From assembly GCF_016765655.2 (NCBI RefSeq), contig NZ_CP086109.1, positions 124,001 through 188,000 of the forward strand: DNA of 64,000 bases. The letters run 5' to 3'. This document shows, piece by piece, positions 29,454 through 37,445 of this stretch. The position numbers and the translations under genes were made by a program. Within the stretch, counting starts at the first letter, position 1. Each line of letters begins with the position of its first letter. The stretch is from Skermanella mucosa. GTDB taxonomy: Bacteria; Pseudomonadota; Alphaproteobacteria; Azospirillales; Azospirillaceae. Below the pieces are notes generated by a model. The model had not been told where the DNA came from. It worked only from the letters and a program-made list of their open reading frames with translations, and searched no databases.

Positions 29454-31005
29454 GGGACACCTGCTTTCCACCATTCCCGTGGCCGCTCCCGTGCCCGTGG
29501 GCCATGGCGTGCATGACGGCCGGCTCGGTGATGTCGTCGCCGTGCAGTTCGGCGACGTTGCGGCCGTCGCGCATCACCACGACGCGGTCGGCGCCCTCGA
29601 CCAGTTCCTCGATCTCGGAGGAGATCATCAGGACGCCCAGGCCCTGGTCGGCCAGTTCCTGGATCAGCGCCTGGATCTCGGCCTTGGCGCCGACGTCGAT
29701 CCCGCGGGTCGGTTCGTCGAGCAGCAGGGCCTTGGGGTTCATGCACATCCAGCGGGCGAGCAGGACCTTCTGCTGGTTGCCGCCCGACAGCTCCCGGATC
29801 TTCTGCTCAGGCGAGGCGCATTTGACGCCCAGCCGCTTGATGAAGCGGTCCACCACCTCGCGCTGCTTGGCGGTGTCCACGATGCCGGCGCGGGAGATCT
29901 CGGGCAGCAGCGCCAGGGTCAGGTTCTCGCGGACCGACATGTCGGGGATGATGCCCTCGGTCTTGCGGTCTTCCGAGCAGAAGCCGATGCCGGCCCGGAT
30001 CGCGTCGCCGGGACCGCGGAAGCCGGTGATCCGCCCGTTCAGCCTGACGTCGCCGCCGTCCGCCGGGTCGGCGCCGAACAGGACGCGGGCGACCTCGGTG
30101 CGGCCCGAGCCCAGCAGCCCGGCCAGCCCGACGATCTCGCCGGCCCTGACCTCGACGCTGGCATCCTGGACGCGGCGGCCCTGGCGGAGACGGTCGACCC
30201 CGACCACCGGCTCGCGGCCCCGGTGCTCCTTGCCCGCGGCGAAGCCGGTCGTCCCGCCGGCGGCCACGTCGGAAAGCCGGCGGCCCAGCATGGCGGCGAC
30301 CAGGTCCAGCTTGCCCAGGTCGGCCATGGGGCTTTCGGCCACGGTCCGGCCGTCGCGCATCACGGTCACCCGGTCGCAGACCGCGTAGAGCTCGTCCAGC
30401 CGGTGGCTGACGAACACGACCGACACGCCGCCCCGCTTCAGGTTGCGGATCACGTCGAACAGCACCTCCACCTCCTGGTCGTCGAGGGAGGAGGTCGGCT
30501 CGTCCATCACCACCAGCCTGGCGTCGAACGACACGGCGCGGGCGATGGCGACCATCTGCTGGATCGCGATGTTGAAGCTTCCCAGGGGCCGGCGGACATC
30601 CACGTCGATGCCGAACCGGGCCAGCAGGGTTTCGGTCTCCCGGTGGATGCGGCGCCAGTCGATCAGGCCGAAGCGGCGCGGCTCGCGCCCCAGGAACACG
30701 TTCTCGGCGACGGAACGGTAGGGCACCAGGTTGATCTCCTGGTAGATCGTGCTGATGCCGGTCCGCTGGGCGTCCTGCGGCGAGGAGGGATCGATGGCGG
30801 CCCCGTCGAACAGGATGGTGCCGCCGTCGCGCCGGTAGGCTCCCGTCAGGATCTTGATCAGGGTGGACTTGCCGGCGCCGTTCTGGCCGATCAGGGCATG
30901 AACCTCGGCGCGGCCGACGGTGAGGTTGGCGGCGCTGAGCGCGGGTATGCCGGCGAAGCTCTTGTCGATGCCCTGCATCGACAGAAGGGGCGCTGCGTCA
31001 GCCAC
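29446..31005 (-). CDS. Sugar ABC transporter ATP-binding protein (YtfR/RbsA-like)
   Basis: A 519-residue protein with two fused ABC domains. Domain 1 (about residues 8-240) has the Walker A GQNGAGKST and Walker B VVMDEPTSSLD; domain 2 (about 265-505) has the degenerate Walker A GLLGSGRTE, the signature LSGGNQQKVLLARW and Walker B LLLDEPTRGIDVG. This is the normal pattern for RbsA/MglA/YtfR. The GTG at 31005 is the best start: it follows an AGG-containing Shine-Dalgarno and gives the conserved N-terminus LLSMQGIDKSFAGIPAL. The frame is open much further upstream, but that part overlaps the binding-protein gene. Confidence 0.92.
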   Translation of the reverse strand: MADAAPLLSMQGIDKSFAGIPALSAANLTVGRAEVHALIGQNGAGKSTLIKILTGAYRRDGGTILFDGAAIDPSSPQDAQRTGISTIYQEINLVPYRSVAENVFLGREPRRFGLIDWRRIHRETETLLARFGIDVDVRRPLGSFNIAIQQMVAIARAVSFDARLVVMDEPTSSLDDQEVEVLFDVIRNLKRGGVSVVFVSHRLDELYAVCDRVTVMRDGRTVAESPMADLGKLDLVAAMLGRRLSDVAAGGTTGFAAGKEHRGREPVVGVDRLRQGRRVQDASVEVRAGEIVGLAGLLGSGRTEVARVLFGADPADGGDVRLNGRITGFRGPGDAIRAGIGFCSEDRKTEGIIPDMSVRENLTLALLPEISRAGIVDTAKQREVVDRFIKRLGVKCASPEQKIRELSGGNQQKVLLARWMCMNPKALLLDEPTRGIDVGAKAEIQALIQELADQGLGVLMISSEIEELVEGADRVVVMRDGRNVAELHGDDITEPAVMHAMAHGHGSGHGNGGKQVSHG

Positions 31006-31090
31006 GGTCTGCCTCGCGGAATGCGGAAAATCTGGCGGTTCGGTCTGGGTAGGGTGGGGCGGGACCGGCCAAGGTCCCGCCCGGCCCCGG

Positions 31091-32077
31091 TCAGTAGGCC
31101 GAGGACACCGACTGGGCGGCGTTGGACTTGTCGTAGAAATTGTCCGGCACCTTGATCCAGGTGTCGATCTTCTCGCCGGCGGCGTAGCGCTTGGCGGTCT
31201 CGAAGGCGTTGGGGCCGAAGCGCGGGTTGCTCTCCACCACGGCGCCGATCTTGCCGTCCACGATCGCCTGGAGGGCGTCGCGGGTGCCGTCGATCGAGAC
31301 GACGGTGATGTCCTGGCCCGGCTTGCGGCCCGCCGCTTCGAGCGCCGCGAGGGCGCCCATCGCCATCTCGTCGTTGTGGGCATAGACGGCCGTGGCTTCC
31401 GGATGGGCCTGGAGCAGGGTTTCCATCACCTGGCGGCCCTTGTCGCGGGCGAAGTCGCCGCTCTGCGCCGCGACGATCTGCATGCCGGGGGCCTTGGCGA
31501 TCGCGTCGGCGAAGCCCTTGTGGCGGTCGTTGGCGGGGGACGAGCCGACGGTGCCCTGGAGTTCGATGATCTTGGCGTTGCCGCCGGTGGACTTGACCAG
31601 CCATTCGCCGGCCCGGCGGCCCTGGTCGATGAAGTCGGAGCCGATGAAGGTGACGTAGTCGCGGCCCGCCTTGGCGACGCTGTCATCGACGCGGCGGTCC
31701 AGCAGGATCACCGGGATGCCGGCGCGCTTGGCCTTCATCACGGCGGGGATCAGCGGCTTCTCCTCGCGAGGCGCCAGGAAGATCAGGTCGACGCCCTGGG
31801 CGATCATGCTGTCCACGTCGGCGACCTGCTTGGCGGCCGATCCGGCGGCGTCGGTATAGACCAGCTGCCAGCCCTGCTTCTTGGCCTCGGACTGCATGCT
31901 CTCGGTCTGGGCGATGCGCCAGGGGTTGTTGCTCTCGGTCTGGGCGAAGCCGACCTTGTAGCTGTCCTTCTGCTTCATGGGGGGCAGGCCGTCGGCCGCC
32001 ATCGCCGCCGTTCCGGCCATCGCCGTCGCCATGAGCATCAGGCCCATGGTCAGGGCGCGCCTGTCTAGCTTGAGCAT
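31091..32077 (-). CDS. Sugar ABC transporter substrate-binding protein (YtfQ-like)
   Basis: A 328-residue periplasmic binding protein (Peripla_BP_4 type). The signal peptide ends at about residue 27 (AMAADG), and the ATG at 32077 follows GGAGGAGA; the frame is open to 32161 but that start gives no signal peptide. Landmarks are KVGFAQTESNNPWRIAQTES, the hinge-region IAQGVDLIFLAPRE, ELQGTVGSSPANDRHKGFADAI and VYAHNDEMAMGAL. These closely follow E. coli YtfQ, a galactofuranose-binding protein, so a furanose or related sugar is the best guess. It heads a five-gene operon with the LacI gene divergent. Confidence 0.9.
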   Translation of the reverse strand: MLKLDRRALTMGLMLMATAMAGTAAMAADGLPPMKQKDSYKVGFAQTESNNPWRIAQTESMQSEAKKQGWQLVYTDAAGSAAKQVADVDSMIAQGVDLIFLAPREEKPLIPAVMKAKRAGIPVILLDRRVDDSVAKAGRDYVTFIGSDFIDQGRRAGEWLVKSTGGNAKIIELQGTVGSSPANDRHKGFADAIAKAPGMQIVAAQSGDFARDKGRQVMETLLQAHPEATAVYAHNDEMAMGALAALEAAGRKPGQDITVVSIDGTRDALQAIVDGKIGAVVESNPRFGPNAFETAKRYAAGEKIDTWIKVPDNFYDKSNAAQSVSSAY

Positions 32078-32294
32078 CGAACGTCTCCTCCGATCCCTGT
32101 CCGGCGGCTTGATGCCGCCTTTGGTCGTCCCCGGCTGGGGAGTACGGCCGGATGCTCTCATAGCTAATATTATCAGTCAACACCGCTGTTCGATTGCTGC
32201 GCTGCACCCATGGAAACCCGATAAACCCTTATTATTGCAATCTGTTCAGGAGTGGTAATAATCAGCAGAAGCATCGGGTGACGGAGGGCTGAAG
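32078..32294. promoter_or_regulatory. Divergent promoter/operator region of the sugar operon
   Basis: The 217-bp gap between ytfQ-like (minus) and lacI-like (plus) is locally AT-rich around 32161-32175 and 32221-32262. Near-inverted repeats are visible: ATTATT at 32231-32236 against AATAAT at 32257-32262, and a TAATATTATCAG element (32164-32175) that resembles TAATAATCAG (32256-32265). These are candidate sites for the divergently encoded LacI protein. Exact operator unknown. Confidence 0.45.
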
Positions 32295-33392
32295 GTGGCG
32301 GAACGGCAAGACAGGCGGCGGCCGACGATGACCGACGTGGCCAAGGCGGCCGGGGTCTCGCAGTCGAGCGTCTCGCTCGTGCTCAACAACATGACCGGCG
32401 CCCGCATCTCCGAGGCGACGCGGCGGCGCGTGTGGGAGGCGGTGCGCCAGATCGGCTACCAGTTCGAGCCGCGCCGCCAGGAACCGCCGCCGGTGACCGG
32501 GCCGGTGACGCGGAACCTGATCGGCTATCTGGTGGACGAGATCTCGACCAGCGTCCATCCCGCCGTGACCATCGACGGCGCCCGCGACGCGGCCTGGGAG
32601 CATGGCTGCGTCCTGGCCGTCTCGACCACCCGGGGCAACGCGGAGCTGGAGGAGGCGACGATCCGCTCCCTGGTCGCCAACCCGGCGCTGGTCGGGATCG
32701 TCTATTCCACCATCTTCACCCGCAAGGTCGCCGTGCCCGCCGTGATGGCGGACGTGCCGGCTGTCCTGCTGAACTGCTACGCCGCGGACCGGGCGTTCCC
32801 GTCTGTCGTGCCGGGGGAGGTGACCGGGGGGCACACCGCGACGGCCCGGCTGATCCAGGCCGGCCATACCCGGATCGGCTTCATCAACGGCGAGCCCTGG
32901 ATGGACGCGGCGCGCGACCGTTTCAAGGGATACCGCCAGGCGCTGGCCACCGCCGACCTGCCGTTCGACCCGGCGCTGGTCCGCGACGGCGACTGGGCGC
33001 CGACCAGCGGATACGAGCAGACCCGCTCGCTGATGGCGGAGCCCCGGCCGCCGACCGCGATCTTCTGCGCCAACGACCTGATGGCCGTGGGCTGCCTGGA
33101 GGCGCTGCGGGACCTGGGCTTGCAGATCCCGCGCGACGTGGCGGTGATGGGCTATGACGACCAGGAGATGGCCCAGCATACCCGCCCGCCGCTGACCACC
33201 GTGCTGCTGCCCAACTACGAGATGGGCCGCTGGGCGGTGGAGCACCTGATTTCCGACGTGATCCACGGCCATGCCTCGCGGCTCCTTCAGGTCAAGCTGG
33301 ACTGCCCGCTGGTCGAGCGCGGCTCGGTGCGGTCTTTGGTTGAGGAAGAGGCGGTCAGGCCGGCGCCGGTGCCGGCCGGCGGGAGCGCCTGA
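32295..33392 (+). CDS. LacI family transcriptional regulator
   Basis: A 365-residue LacI/GalR repressor. The N-terminal helix-turn-helix MTDVAKAAGVSQSSVSLVLNN lies at residues 12-32, followed by the hinge helix region (TRRRVWEAVRQIGY). A periplasmic-binding-like effector domain occupies residues 65-340, with IFCANDLMAVGCLEALRDLGLQ and DVAVMGYDDQEMAQHTRPPLTTV, typical of LacI. The start is a GTG with GGAGGG 9 nt upstream. Being divergent from the YtfQ-like operon, it very likely controls it. The last 106 bp overlap the convergent glucosidase gene. Confidence 0.9.
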   Translation: MAERQDRRRPTMTDVAKAAGVSQSSVSLVLNNMTGARISEATRRRVWEAVRQIGYQFEPRRQEPPPVTGPVTRNLIGYLVDEISTSVHPAVTIDGARDAAWEHGCVLAVSTTRGNAELEEATIRSLVANPALVGIVYSTIFTRKVAVPAVMADVPAVLLNCYAADRAFPSVVPGEVTGGHTATARLIQAGHTRIGFINGEPWMDAARDRFKGYRQALATADLPFDPALVRDGDWAPTSGYEQTRSLMAEPRPPTAIFCANDLMAVGCLEALRDLGLQIPRDVAVMGYDDQEMAQHTRPPLTTVLLPNYEMGRWAVEHLISDVIHGHASRLLQVKLDCPLVERGSVRSLVEEEAVRPAPVPAGGSA

Positions 33393-35041
33393 CCTCCGGG
33401 TCCGATATGCAGGAAGAGGGCTTCGTGGCCTTCGAGGGGGATGCGGTCCCGGCCGGTCCCGATCACGCCGGGGAGGTCGGCGCCGGCGCGGAACTCCGCC
33501 GGTTCGGCGGACAGGTTGAAGAGGCAGAGGATCGCCGAGTCCCCGTGGCGCCGGACGAAGGCCAGCGTTTCGCCGGGCTCCGGGGCGGCGTTCTCCACGA
33601 AGGTGATGCTGCCCTTGACCAGCGCCGGGTTGTCGCGCCGGAAGCGGAGCAGGCGGCGGTATTCGGACAGCACGGACGTGTCGACGGCCCGCTGGCGATC
33701 GACGGCGCGGGCCAGGTGCGCCGCGGAGACCGGAAGCCAGGGCTTGCCCCCGGTGAAGCCGCCGGCCGGCGAGGCGCCGTCCCAGACCATCGGCGTGCGG
33801 CAGCCGTCGCGCCCCTTGAACTCCGGCCACAGGCGCAGGCCGTAGGGGTCCACCAGGTCCTCGTAGGCCAGCTCCGCCTCGTGCAGGCCCAGCTCCTCGC
33901 CCTGGTACAGGCAGACCGAGCCGCGCAGGGACAGCAGGATCGCGGCGGCCAGGGATGCTAGCTTGCGGTCGTCCTTGGCGTGCCCGCGCCAGCGGCTGAG
34001 ATGGCGGACCACGTCATGGTTGGAGAAGGCCCAGCACGGCCAGCCGTCGGCGGCGACCTCCTCGAACCGGGCGACGTGGGAGCGGAAATGCCCGGCCGAG
34101 AAGGCGGCGCCGAGGAAGTCGAAGGTGTAGGCCATGTGCAGCTTGTCGCCGCCGCCGGTGTAGAGCGCCATCAGCTCCAGCGAGCGCGGCCCCTGGCCGA
34201 TCTCGCCGACCGTGGCCGAGCCGGGATAGAGGTCGAGCAGCGCCCGCAGCCGCCGGAGGAAGCCCGGCACCTCCGGCCGGTTCTTGTCGTAGCGGTGGTC
34301 CTGCCAGTGGTACGCCTCGATCCGCTTATGGTCGGGCACGTCGGGGTCGGGCGGGTTGGACCGCAGCTCGGCGTCGTGGAAATAGAAGTTGGTGGTGTCC
34401 AGCCGGAAGCCGTCCACCCCCCGGTCGAGCCAGAACTTGACCGTGTTGAGCAGGGCTTCGACCACTTCCTCGTTGTGGAAGTTGAGGTCGGGCTGCTCCG
34501 TCAGGAAATTGTGCAGGTAATATTGGCGCCGGCGCGAATCCCACTGCCAGGAACTGCCGCCGAACACCGACAGCCAGTTGTTGGGCGGGCCGCCGTCCGG
34601 CCGGGGATCGGCCCAGACGTACCAGTCGGCCTTGGCACTGTCGCGGCTGGACCGGCTCTCGACGAACCAGGGATGGCGGTCGGAGGAGTGGCTGAGCACC
34701 TGGTCGATCATGACCTTGAGGCCCAGCCGATGCGCCTCCGCGATCAGGGCGTCGAAGTCGGCCAGGGTGCCGTAGGCCGGGTCGATATTGCAGTAGTCGG
34801 AGATGTCGTACCCGAAATCCTTCTGCGGCGAGGTGAAGAACGGCGCCAGCCAGACGGCATCGACGCCCAGGTCCGCCACATAGGGCAGGCGGGCGGTGAT
34901 GCCGCGCAGGTCGCCGATGCCGTCGCCGTCGGAATCCTGGAAGGAGCGCGGATAGATCTCGTAGATGACGGCGCCGCGCCACCAGTCCGGGTCGTTGCCG
35001 GCGATCCGGGACGGGGCGGGGGAGGGCGTCCTTGATGTCAT
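33287..35041 (-). CDS. GH13 alpha-glucosidase/oligo-1,6-glucosidase
   Basis: A 584-residue cytoplasmic glycoside hydrolase of family 13. Catalytic regions are present: DAVWLAPFFTSPQKDFGYDI, GLKVMIDQVLSHSS, the nucleophile region VDGFRLDTTNFYF, the acid/base segment SATVGEIGQG, and FSNHDVVRHLSR with the third Asp. Such enzymes split alpha-1,4 or alpha-1,6 glucosides. It is convergent with and overlaps lacI by 106 bp, giving a plausible link to the adjacent sugar uptake operon. The start ATG at 35041 is 7 bp from the hipA stop. The last 40 residues are low-complexity and may be antisense-driven extension. Confidence 0.9.
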   Translation of the reverse strand: MTSRTPSPAPSRIAGNDPDWWRGAVIYEIYPRSFQDSDGDGIGDLRGITARLPYVADLGVDAVWLAPFFTSPQKDFGYDISDYCNIDPAYGTLADFDALIAEAHRLGLKVMIDQVLSHSSDRHPWFVESRSSRDSAKADWYVWADPRPDGGPPNNWLSVFGGSSWQWDSRRRQYYLHNFLTEQPDLNFHNEEVVEALLNTVKFWLDRGVDGFRLDTTNFYFHDAELRSNPPDPDVPDHKRIEAYHWQDHRYDKNRPEVPGFLRRLRALLDLYPGSATVGEIGQGPRSLELMALYTGGGDKLHMAYTFDFLGAAFSAGHFRSHVARFEEVAADGWPCWAFSNHDVVRHLSRWRGHAKDDRKLASLAAAILLSLRGSVCLYQGEELGLHEAELAYEDLVDPYGLRLWPEFKGRDGCRTPMVWDGASPAGGFTGGKPWLPVSAAHLARAVDRQRAVDTSVLSEYRRLLRFRRDNPALVKGSITFVENAAPEPGETLAFVRRHGDSAILCLFNLSAEPAEFRAGADLPGVIGTGRDRIPLEGHEALFLHIGPGGQALPPAGTGAGLTASSSTKDRTEPRSTSGQSSLT

Positions 35042-35047
35042 GAAACG

Positions 35048-36418
35048 TCAGCCTTTCTCTCCGCCCGCCGGCGGGCCGGAGGTTTTCTCGCGTTGGAAGG
35101 GCAGGGCGGGGGGCGGCTCCTCCGGCTCCTCGTCCCGGGCGTCCGCCTCGACATGGGCGAGATTCAGGACGACGGTTCGGCAACAGGCCTCGATCGCCGC
35201 GGCGAACTCGCCCAGCAGCGGATGGTCCCCGCCCGGCATCGCCCTGACCGCCCCGACCGCCTCCGGCAATTCCCGCCGGACCCGTTCCGCGGCCGTCTCG
35301 ATCCGCCGCAGGAGCATCGTGCGGTTGAAGCCGCACTGGTCGGCCATCCGCTGCCAGTGACGGCCCATCAGGTAGTCGCCGCGGTCCTTGCCGGCGATCG
35401 TCTGCGACAGGTTCTTCGTGACGTTCTCCCACGCGGCCGCGCACATCAGGTCGTAGAGCGGGGCCAGGGACGCGCCTCGCCCGGTGAGCAGGATGCTGTA
35501 GTTCTTGGCATGGGCGTCGGTGTTGCAGATCAGCACGTTGAAGACCACCGCGTCGAGCAGCCGCATGCGGTCGGCCGCCGTCAGGTGGTCGTCCACCACC
35601 CCGAACATGTCCACCAGCCGAGGCCCCTTGATGCCCGAGCGGTTGCGCTCGTACTTCGCCCCGGGCGGCTTGCCCAGCGCCTGGCAGAAGTCCTCCTGGT
35701 GGATGCGCAGCCAGCGCCCGTCCCGCTGCACCCGGTCGTAGCGGGTCACCAGAAGGTAGCTTCGCGCCCCCGCCCTGCCCGTCGTCACCGCCGCGGTCCT
35801 CAGTCCGCAGCGGTGGGCGAGCGTCATGCAGAGGGTTTCGTTCTGCACGCTGCCCCATAGCCTTCGGCGGGCGTCGGGCTTCAGGATATGGGTGGACGGC
35901 GCCCCGTTGAGCGGAACAGCCATCCGTCCGTCCGCCATGACGGCGACGGGCAGCTTCTCCTGCGCGCCGGCCAGCGACATCGACACGCCGTCGTCGCCCG
36001 CCAGGAAGGGCTTCGCCGGCAGCTCCTCGATGATCCGCTCCAACTCGGCCTCCCCCTCGATCGGGCGGTAGCCGGGGGCCTCCCCGGCTACCGCCCGATC
36101 GAGGGGGAGGCGCCCGATGGCCAGCGCCCCCGCCGTGTCGCCGCCGATCCGCTCCAGGATGCCGATCACGTCCTGCGGCGAGACGCCGAGGTTCCGTCCG
36201 ACGGCGAGCAGGTTGGATTCCTCGGGCAGCAGGTTGGCCAGCCACGGCATCAGGACGTCCGGGCCGAAGGCTTCCCCGCCGAGCGGCATCCTGAGCGATA
36301 CCGGGAACGCCCCCCGCGTCTTCGGCCATCGGGGGTCGTAGGCGAAGGCAGGCCCCTCCCCGGCGAGCGTGATCTCGCCGACGACGAAATGTTCGTAGTA
36401 GACGGGAAGCGTGCTCAC
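35048..36418 (-). CDS. hipA: HipA-type serine/threonine kinase toxin
   Basis: A 456-residue HipA-family kinase, the toxin of a HipBA persistence module. The N-1 domain begins with LPVYYEHFVVGEITLAGEG; kinase-fold landmarks are DDGVSMSLAGAQEKLPVAV, LVTRYDR, ICNTDAHAKNYSILL (catalytic Asp and metal Asn) and APLYDLMCAA. The start is the GTG at 36418, which overlaps the hipB stop (GTGA). The open frame runs further to 36784 but is hipB read in another frame. A 29-bp inverted repeat inside the gene (36049-36110) adds about ten unusual residues (RLPLDRAVAG) between the N-terminal and kinase parts. Whether the kinase tolerates this is unknown. Confidence 0.9.
   Translation of the reverse strand: MSTLPVYYEHFVVGEITLAGEGPAFAYDPRWPKTRGAFPVSLRMPLGGEAFGPDVLMPWLANLLPEESNLLAVGRNLGVSPQDVIGILERIGGDTAGALAIGRLPLDRAVAGEAPGYRPIEGEAELERIIEELPAKPFLAGDDGVSMSLAGAQEKLPVAVMADGRMAVPLNGAPSTHILKPDARRRLWGSVQNETLCMTLAHRCGLRTAAVTTGRAGARSYLLVTRYDRVQRDGRWLRIHQEDFCQALGKPPGAKYERNRSGIKGPRLVDMFGVVDDHLTAADRMRLLDAVVFNVLICNTDAHAKNYSILLTGRGASLAPLYDLMCAAAWENVTKNLSQTIAGKDRGDYLMGRHWQRMADQCGFNRTMLLRRIETAAERVRRELPEAVGAVRAMPGGDHPLLGEFAAAIEACCRTVVLNLAHVEADARDEEPEEPPPALPFQREKTSGPPAGGEKG
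36049..36110. repeat. 62-bp palindrome inside hipA (29-bp arms, 4-nt loop)
   Basis: The arm at 36049-36077 is exactly the reverse complement of 36082-36110, separated only by GCCT. The encoded peptide contains the sense stretch APGYRPIEGE and, just before it, the antisense-derived stretch RLPLDRAVAG. Such perfect fold-backs within a gene usually come from template switching or from palindromic element insertion. It would also form a very stable hairpin in the mRNA. Confidence 0.9.
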
Positions 36419-36729
36419 GCCTCGTCTCCCAGGTCGGGGAGGTCCGGGTAGGCGTCGTCGGGTCCGGGCAGCGTGTCGGCGGACGGAACGGCGGCAGTGT
36501 CGGCCATGGGTCCATGACCCGCCGTCCGGTCGGTCAGCCGGATGCCGAGGCCCTTGGCGACGGCGAGGGCTTTGCCGAGCTGGCACGTCGGCTTGCCGCT
36601 TTCCAGATCGACGATGAACCGCTCGCCGACATTGACCGCCAGCGCGAGGTCGCGCTGGGTCATGCCGAGGGCTTGCCGTCGCAAGCGGACGAGGCTGCCG
36701 AAGCGGCCCGGCGTGTCGATGAAGTCCAT
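36415..36729 (-). CDS. hipB: HipB-type XRE antitoxin/repressor
   Basis: A 104-residue DNA-binding antitoxin. The XRE helix-turn-helix covers about residues 12-65 (LRRQALGMTQRDLALAVNVGERFIVDLESGK), followed by LGKALAVAKGLGIRL, and an acidic low-complexity tail (residues 75-104) that would contact HipA. It is cotranscribed with hipA and overlaps it by 4 bp. It should repress its own operon through the operators described at 36742 and 36791. Confidence 0.85.
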   Translation of the reverse strand: MDFIDTPGRFGSLVRLRRQALGMTQRDLALAVNVGERFIVDLESGKPTCQLGKALAVAKGLGIRLTDRTAGHGPMADTAAVPSADTLPGPDDAYPDLPDLGDEA

Positions 36730-36741
36730 GACGATCCCCGT

Positions 36742-36759
36742 TCTTCCCGAACGGGAAGA
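36742..36759. promoter_or_regulatory. Candidate HipB operator O1
   Basis: Inverted repeat with perfect 8-bp arms, TCTTCCCG and CGGGAAGA, separated by AA. It lies 13 bp upstream of the hipB start codon. Confidence 0.65.
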
Positions 36760-36790
36760 TGATGCCGTATCCCTCCCGGATCAAGGCGGT

Positions 36791-36810
36791 TTCTTCCCGA
36801 ACGGTAAGAA
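36791..36810. promoter_or_regulatory. Candidate HipB operator O2
   Basis: TTCTTCCCG AA CGGTAAGAA, the same dyad as O1 with one mismatch, placed exactly 50 bp upstream of O1. A degenerate third copy (CTTCCCG CT CGGGG) occurs another 50 bp upstream at 36843-36856. Confidence 0.6.
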
Positions 36811-36996
36811 ATGCCCGGCTCGGACAGGTCCGGAACCCGGAACTTCCCGCTCGGGGCGATCAGGAAGCCATCTGGAAAGGCCACTACCCGGCCGCGACCC
36901 TGTTCCGGCTTTCGGCCGCATGACCACATGCTGGCTGCCGAACTTGTATTCATCAGGTCCGATCCGACGGCGCGGAGGATGGCGTTTATCTCCCGA

Positions 36997-37013
36997 ATGT
37001 CAGCATTCGTGAT
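36997..37013 (+). repeat. 17-bp dispersed motif, copy a
   Basis: ATGTCAGCATTCGTGAT. It belongs to a family with consensus RYGTCWRCANNYGTSAY, often preceded by a GGGCCGC-like stretch. Further copies at 37073, 37174, 37397, 40197 and 40296. Confidence 0.6.
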
Positions 37014-37072
37014 GGTGCGATCATCATGAGGCGGATCGGGGAGCGTGTCGACGGGGTGGGGCAGGGCCACGG

Positions 37073-37089
37073 ACGTCAACAAACGTCAT
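37073..37089 (+). repeat. 17-bp dispersed motif, copy b
   Basis: ACGTCAACAAACGTCAT, preceded by a 29-bp GC-rich stretch (from 37045) that also precedes the copy at 40296. Confidence 0.6.
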
Positions 37090-37173
37090 GGTCTTCCGGC
37101 ATGGGCGGACCCGGCGGCGCGGCCGGCGGGAGCCCCGATGCGCGGCTATGCCGTGGCATGGGTAAGGCCGCCG

Positions 37174-37190
37174 ATGTCAGCATATGTCAT
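37174..37190 (+). repeat. 17-bp dispersed motif, copy c
   Basis: ATGTCAGCATATGTCAT followed by GACGGCG. It contains TGTCA twice with a 10-bp period. It shows the uninterrupted form of the site into which the IS element inserted at 37413. Confidence 0.65.
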
Positions 37191-37252
37191 GACGGCGTGA
37201 TGCCGGTGCCGCGCCCGGCCGGGGGGCTTCGCACGGCGGTCTGGTCGGTTCG

Positions 37253-37352
37253 CCGTAGGTCGGCCTCGGCCGAAGGCCGACGCCGACGGCGTGGCCGGAG
37301 CGTCGATGCAGGGTGTCGGCGTTCGCCCTGGCGGGCGAAGGCCGACCTACGG
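37253..37352. repeat. REP-like complex palindrome
   Basis: About 100 bp bounded by inverted arms CCGTAGGTCGGCCT (37253-37266) and AGGCCGACCTACGG (37339-37352). Inside are further dyads, e.g. TTCGCCC/GGGCGAA at 37322-37339 and TCGGCCT/AGGCCGA near 37260-37280. The shape resembles intergenic REP/BIME elements; no RAYT transposase gene is in the window. Confidence 0.6.
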
Positions 37353-37396
37353 GACTCCGGGTCGCCGCACCATGAGGGGCCGGGGGAGGGCCGTTT

Positions 37397-37413
37397 ATGT
37401 CAGCATATGTCAT
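37397..37413 (+). repeat. 17-bp dispersed motif, copy d (IS target)
   Basis: ATGTCAGCATATGTCAT; its last five bases GTCAT are the left target-site duplication of the IS element. The continuation GACGGCG is found beyond the IS right end at 39213. Confidence 0.65.
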
Positions 37414-37445
37414 CTCGACTTTGGCCATCCTAAATGGGACTTTGA

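Larger units (their letters stand above)
36811..37413. other. Repeat-rich non-coding stretch upstream of hipB
   Basis: No convincing gene is seen between hipB and the IS element. Short ORFs here have unlike codon use and overlap on both strands. The stretch holds the third degenerate hipB-type dyad (36843-36856), four copies of a 17-bp motif (36997, 37073, 37174, 37397) and a REP-like folded element (37253-37352). An ORF antisense to this part (minus strand, 37082 down) shows no family motif. Confidence 0.6.

Noticed and set aside
36660-37082. 140-codon ORF upstream of and overlapping hipB
   Set aside because: It overlaps hipB and its operators, has no family motif, and codon use is unlike real genes of this window.
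37174-37413. Short repeats considered as a CRISPR array
   Set aside because: Repeats are 17 bp, diverged and irregularly spaced, with no cas genes nearby.
37397-37413. TGTCA repeats considered as a PHO box
   Set aside because: The period is 10 bp, whereas PhoB boxes have 11 bp, and no phosphate gene is near.
37026-37433. Possible gene in the repeat region before the IS
   Set aside because: Stop-free frame through REP-like palindromes and dispersed repeats; low-complexity translation.
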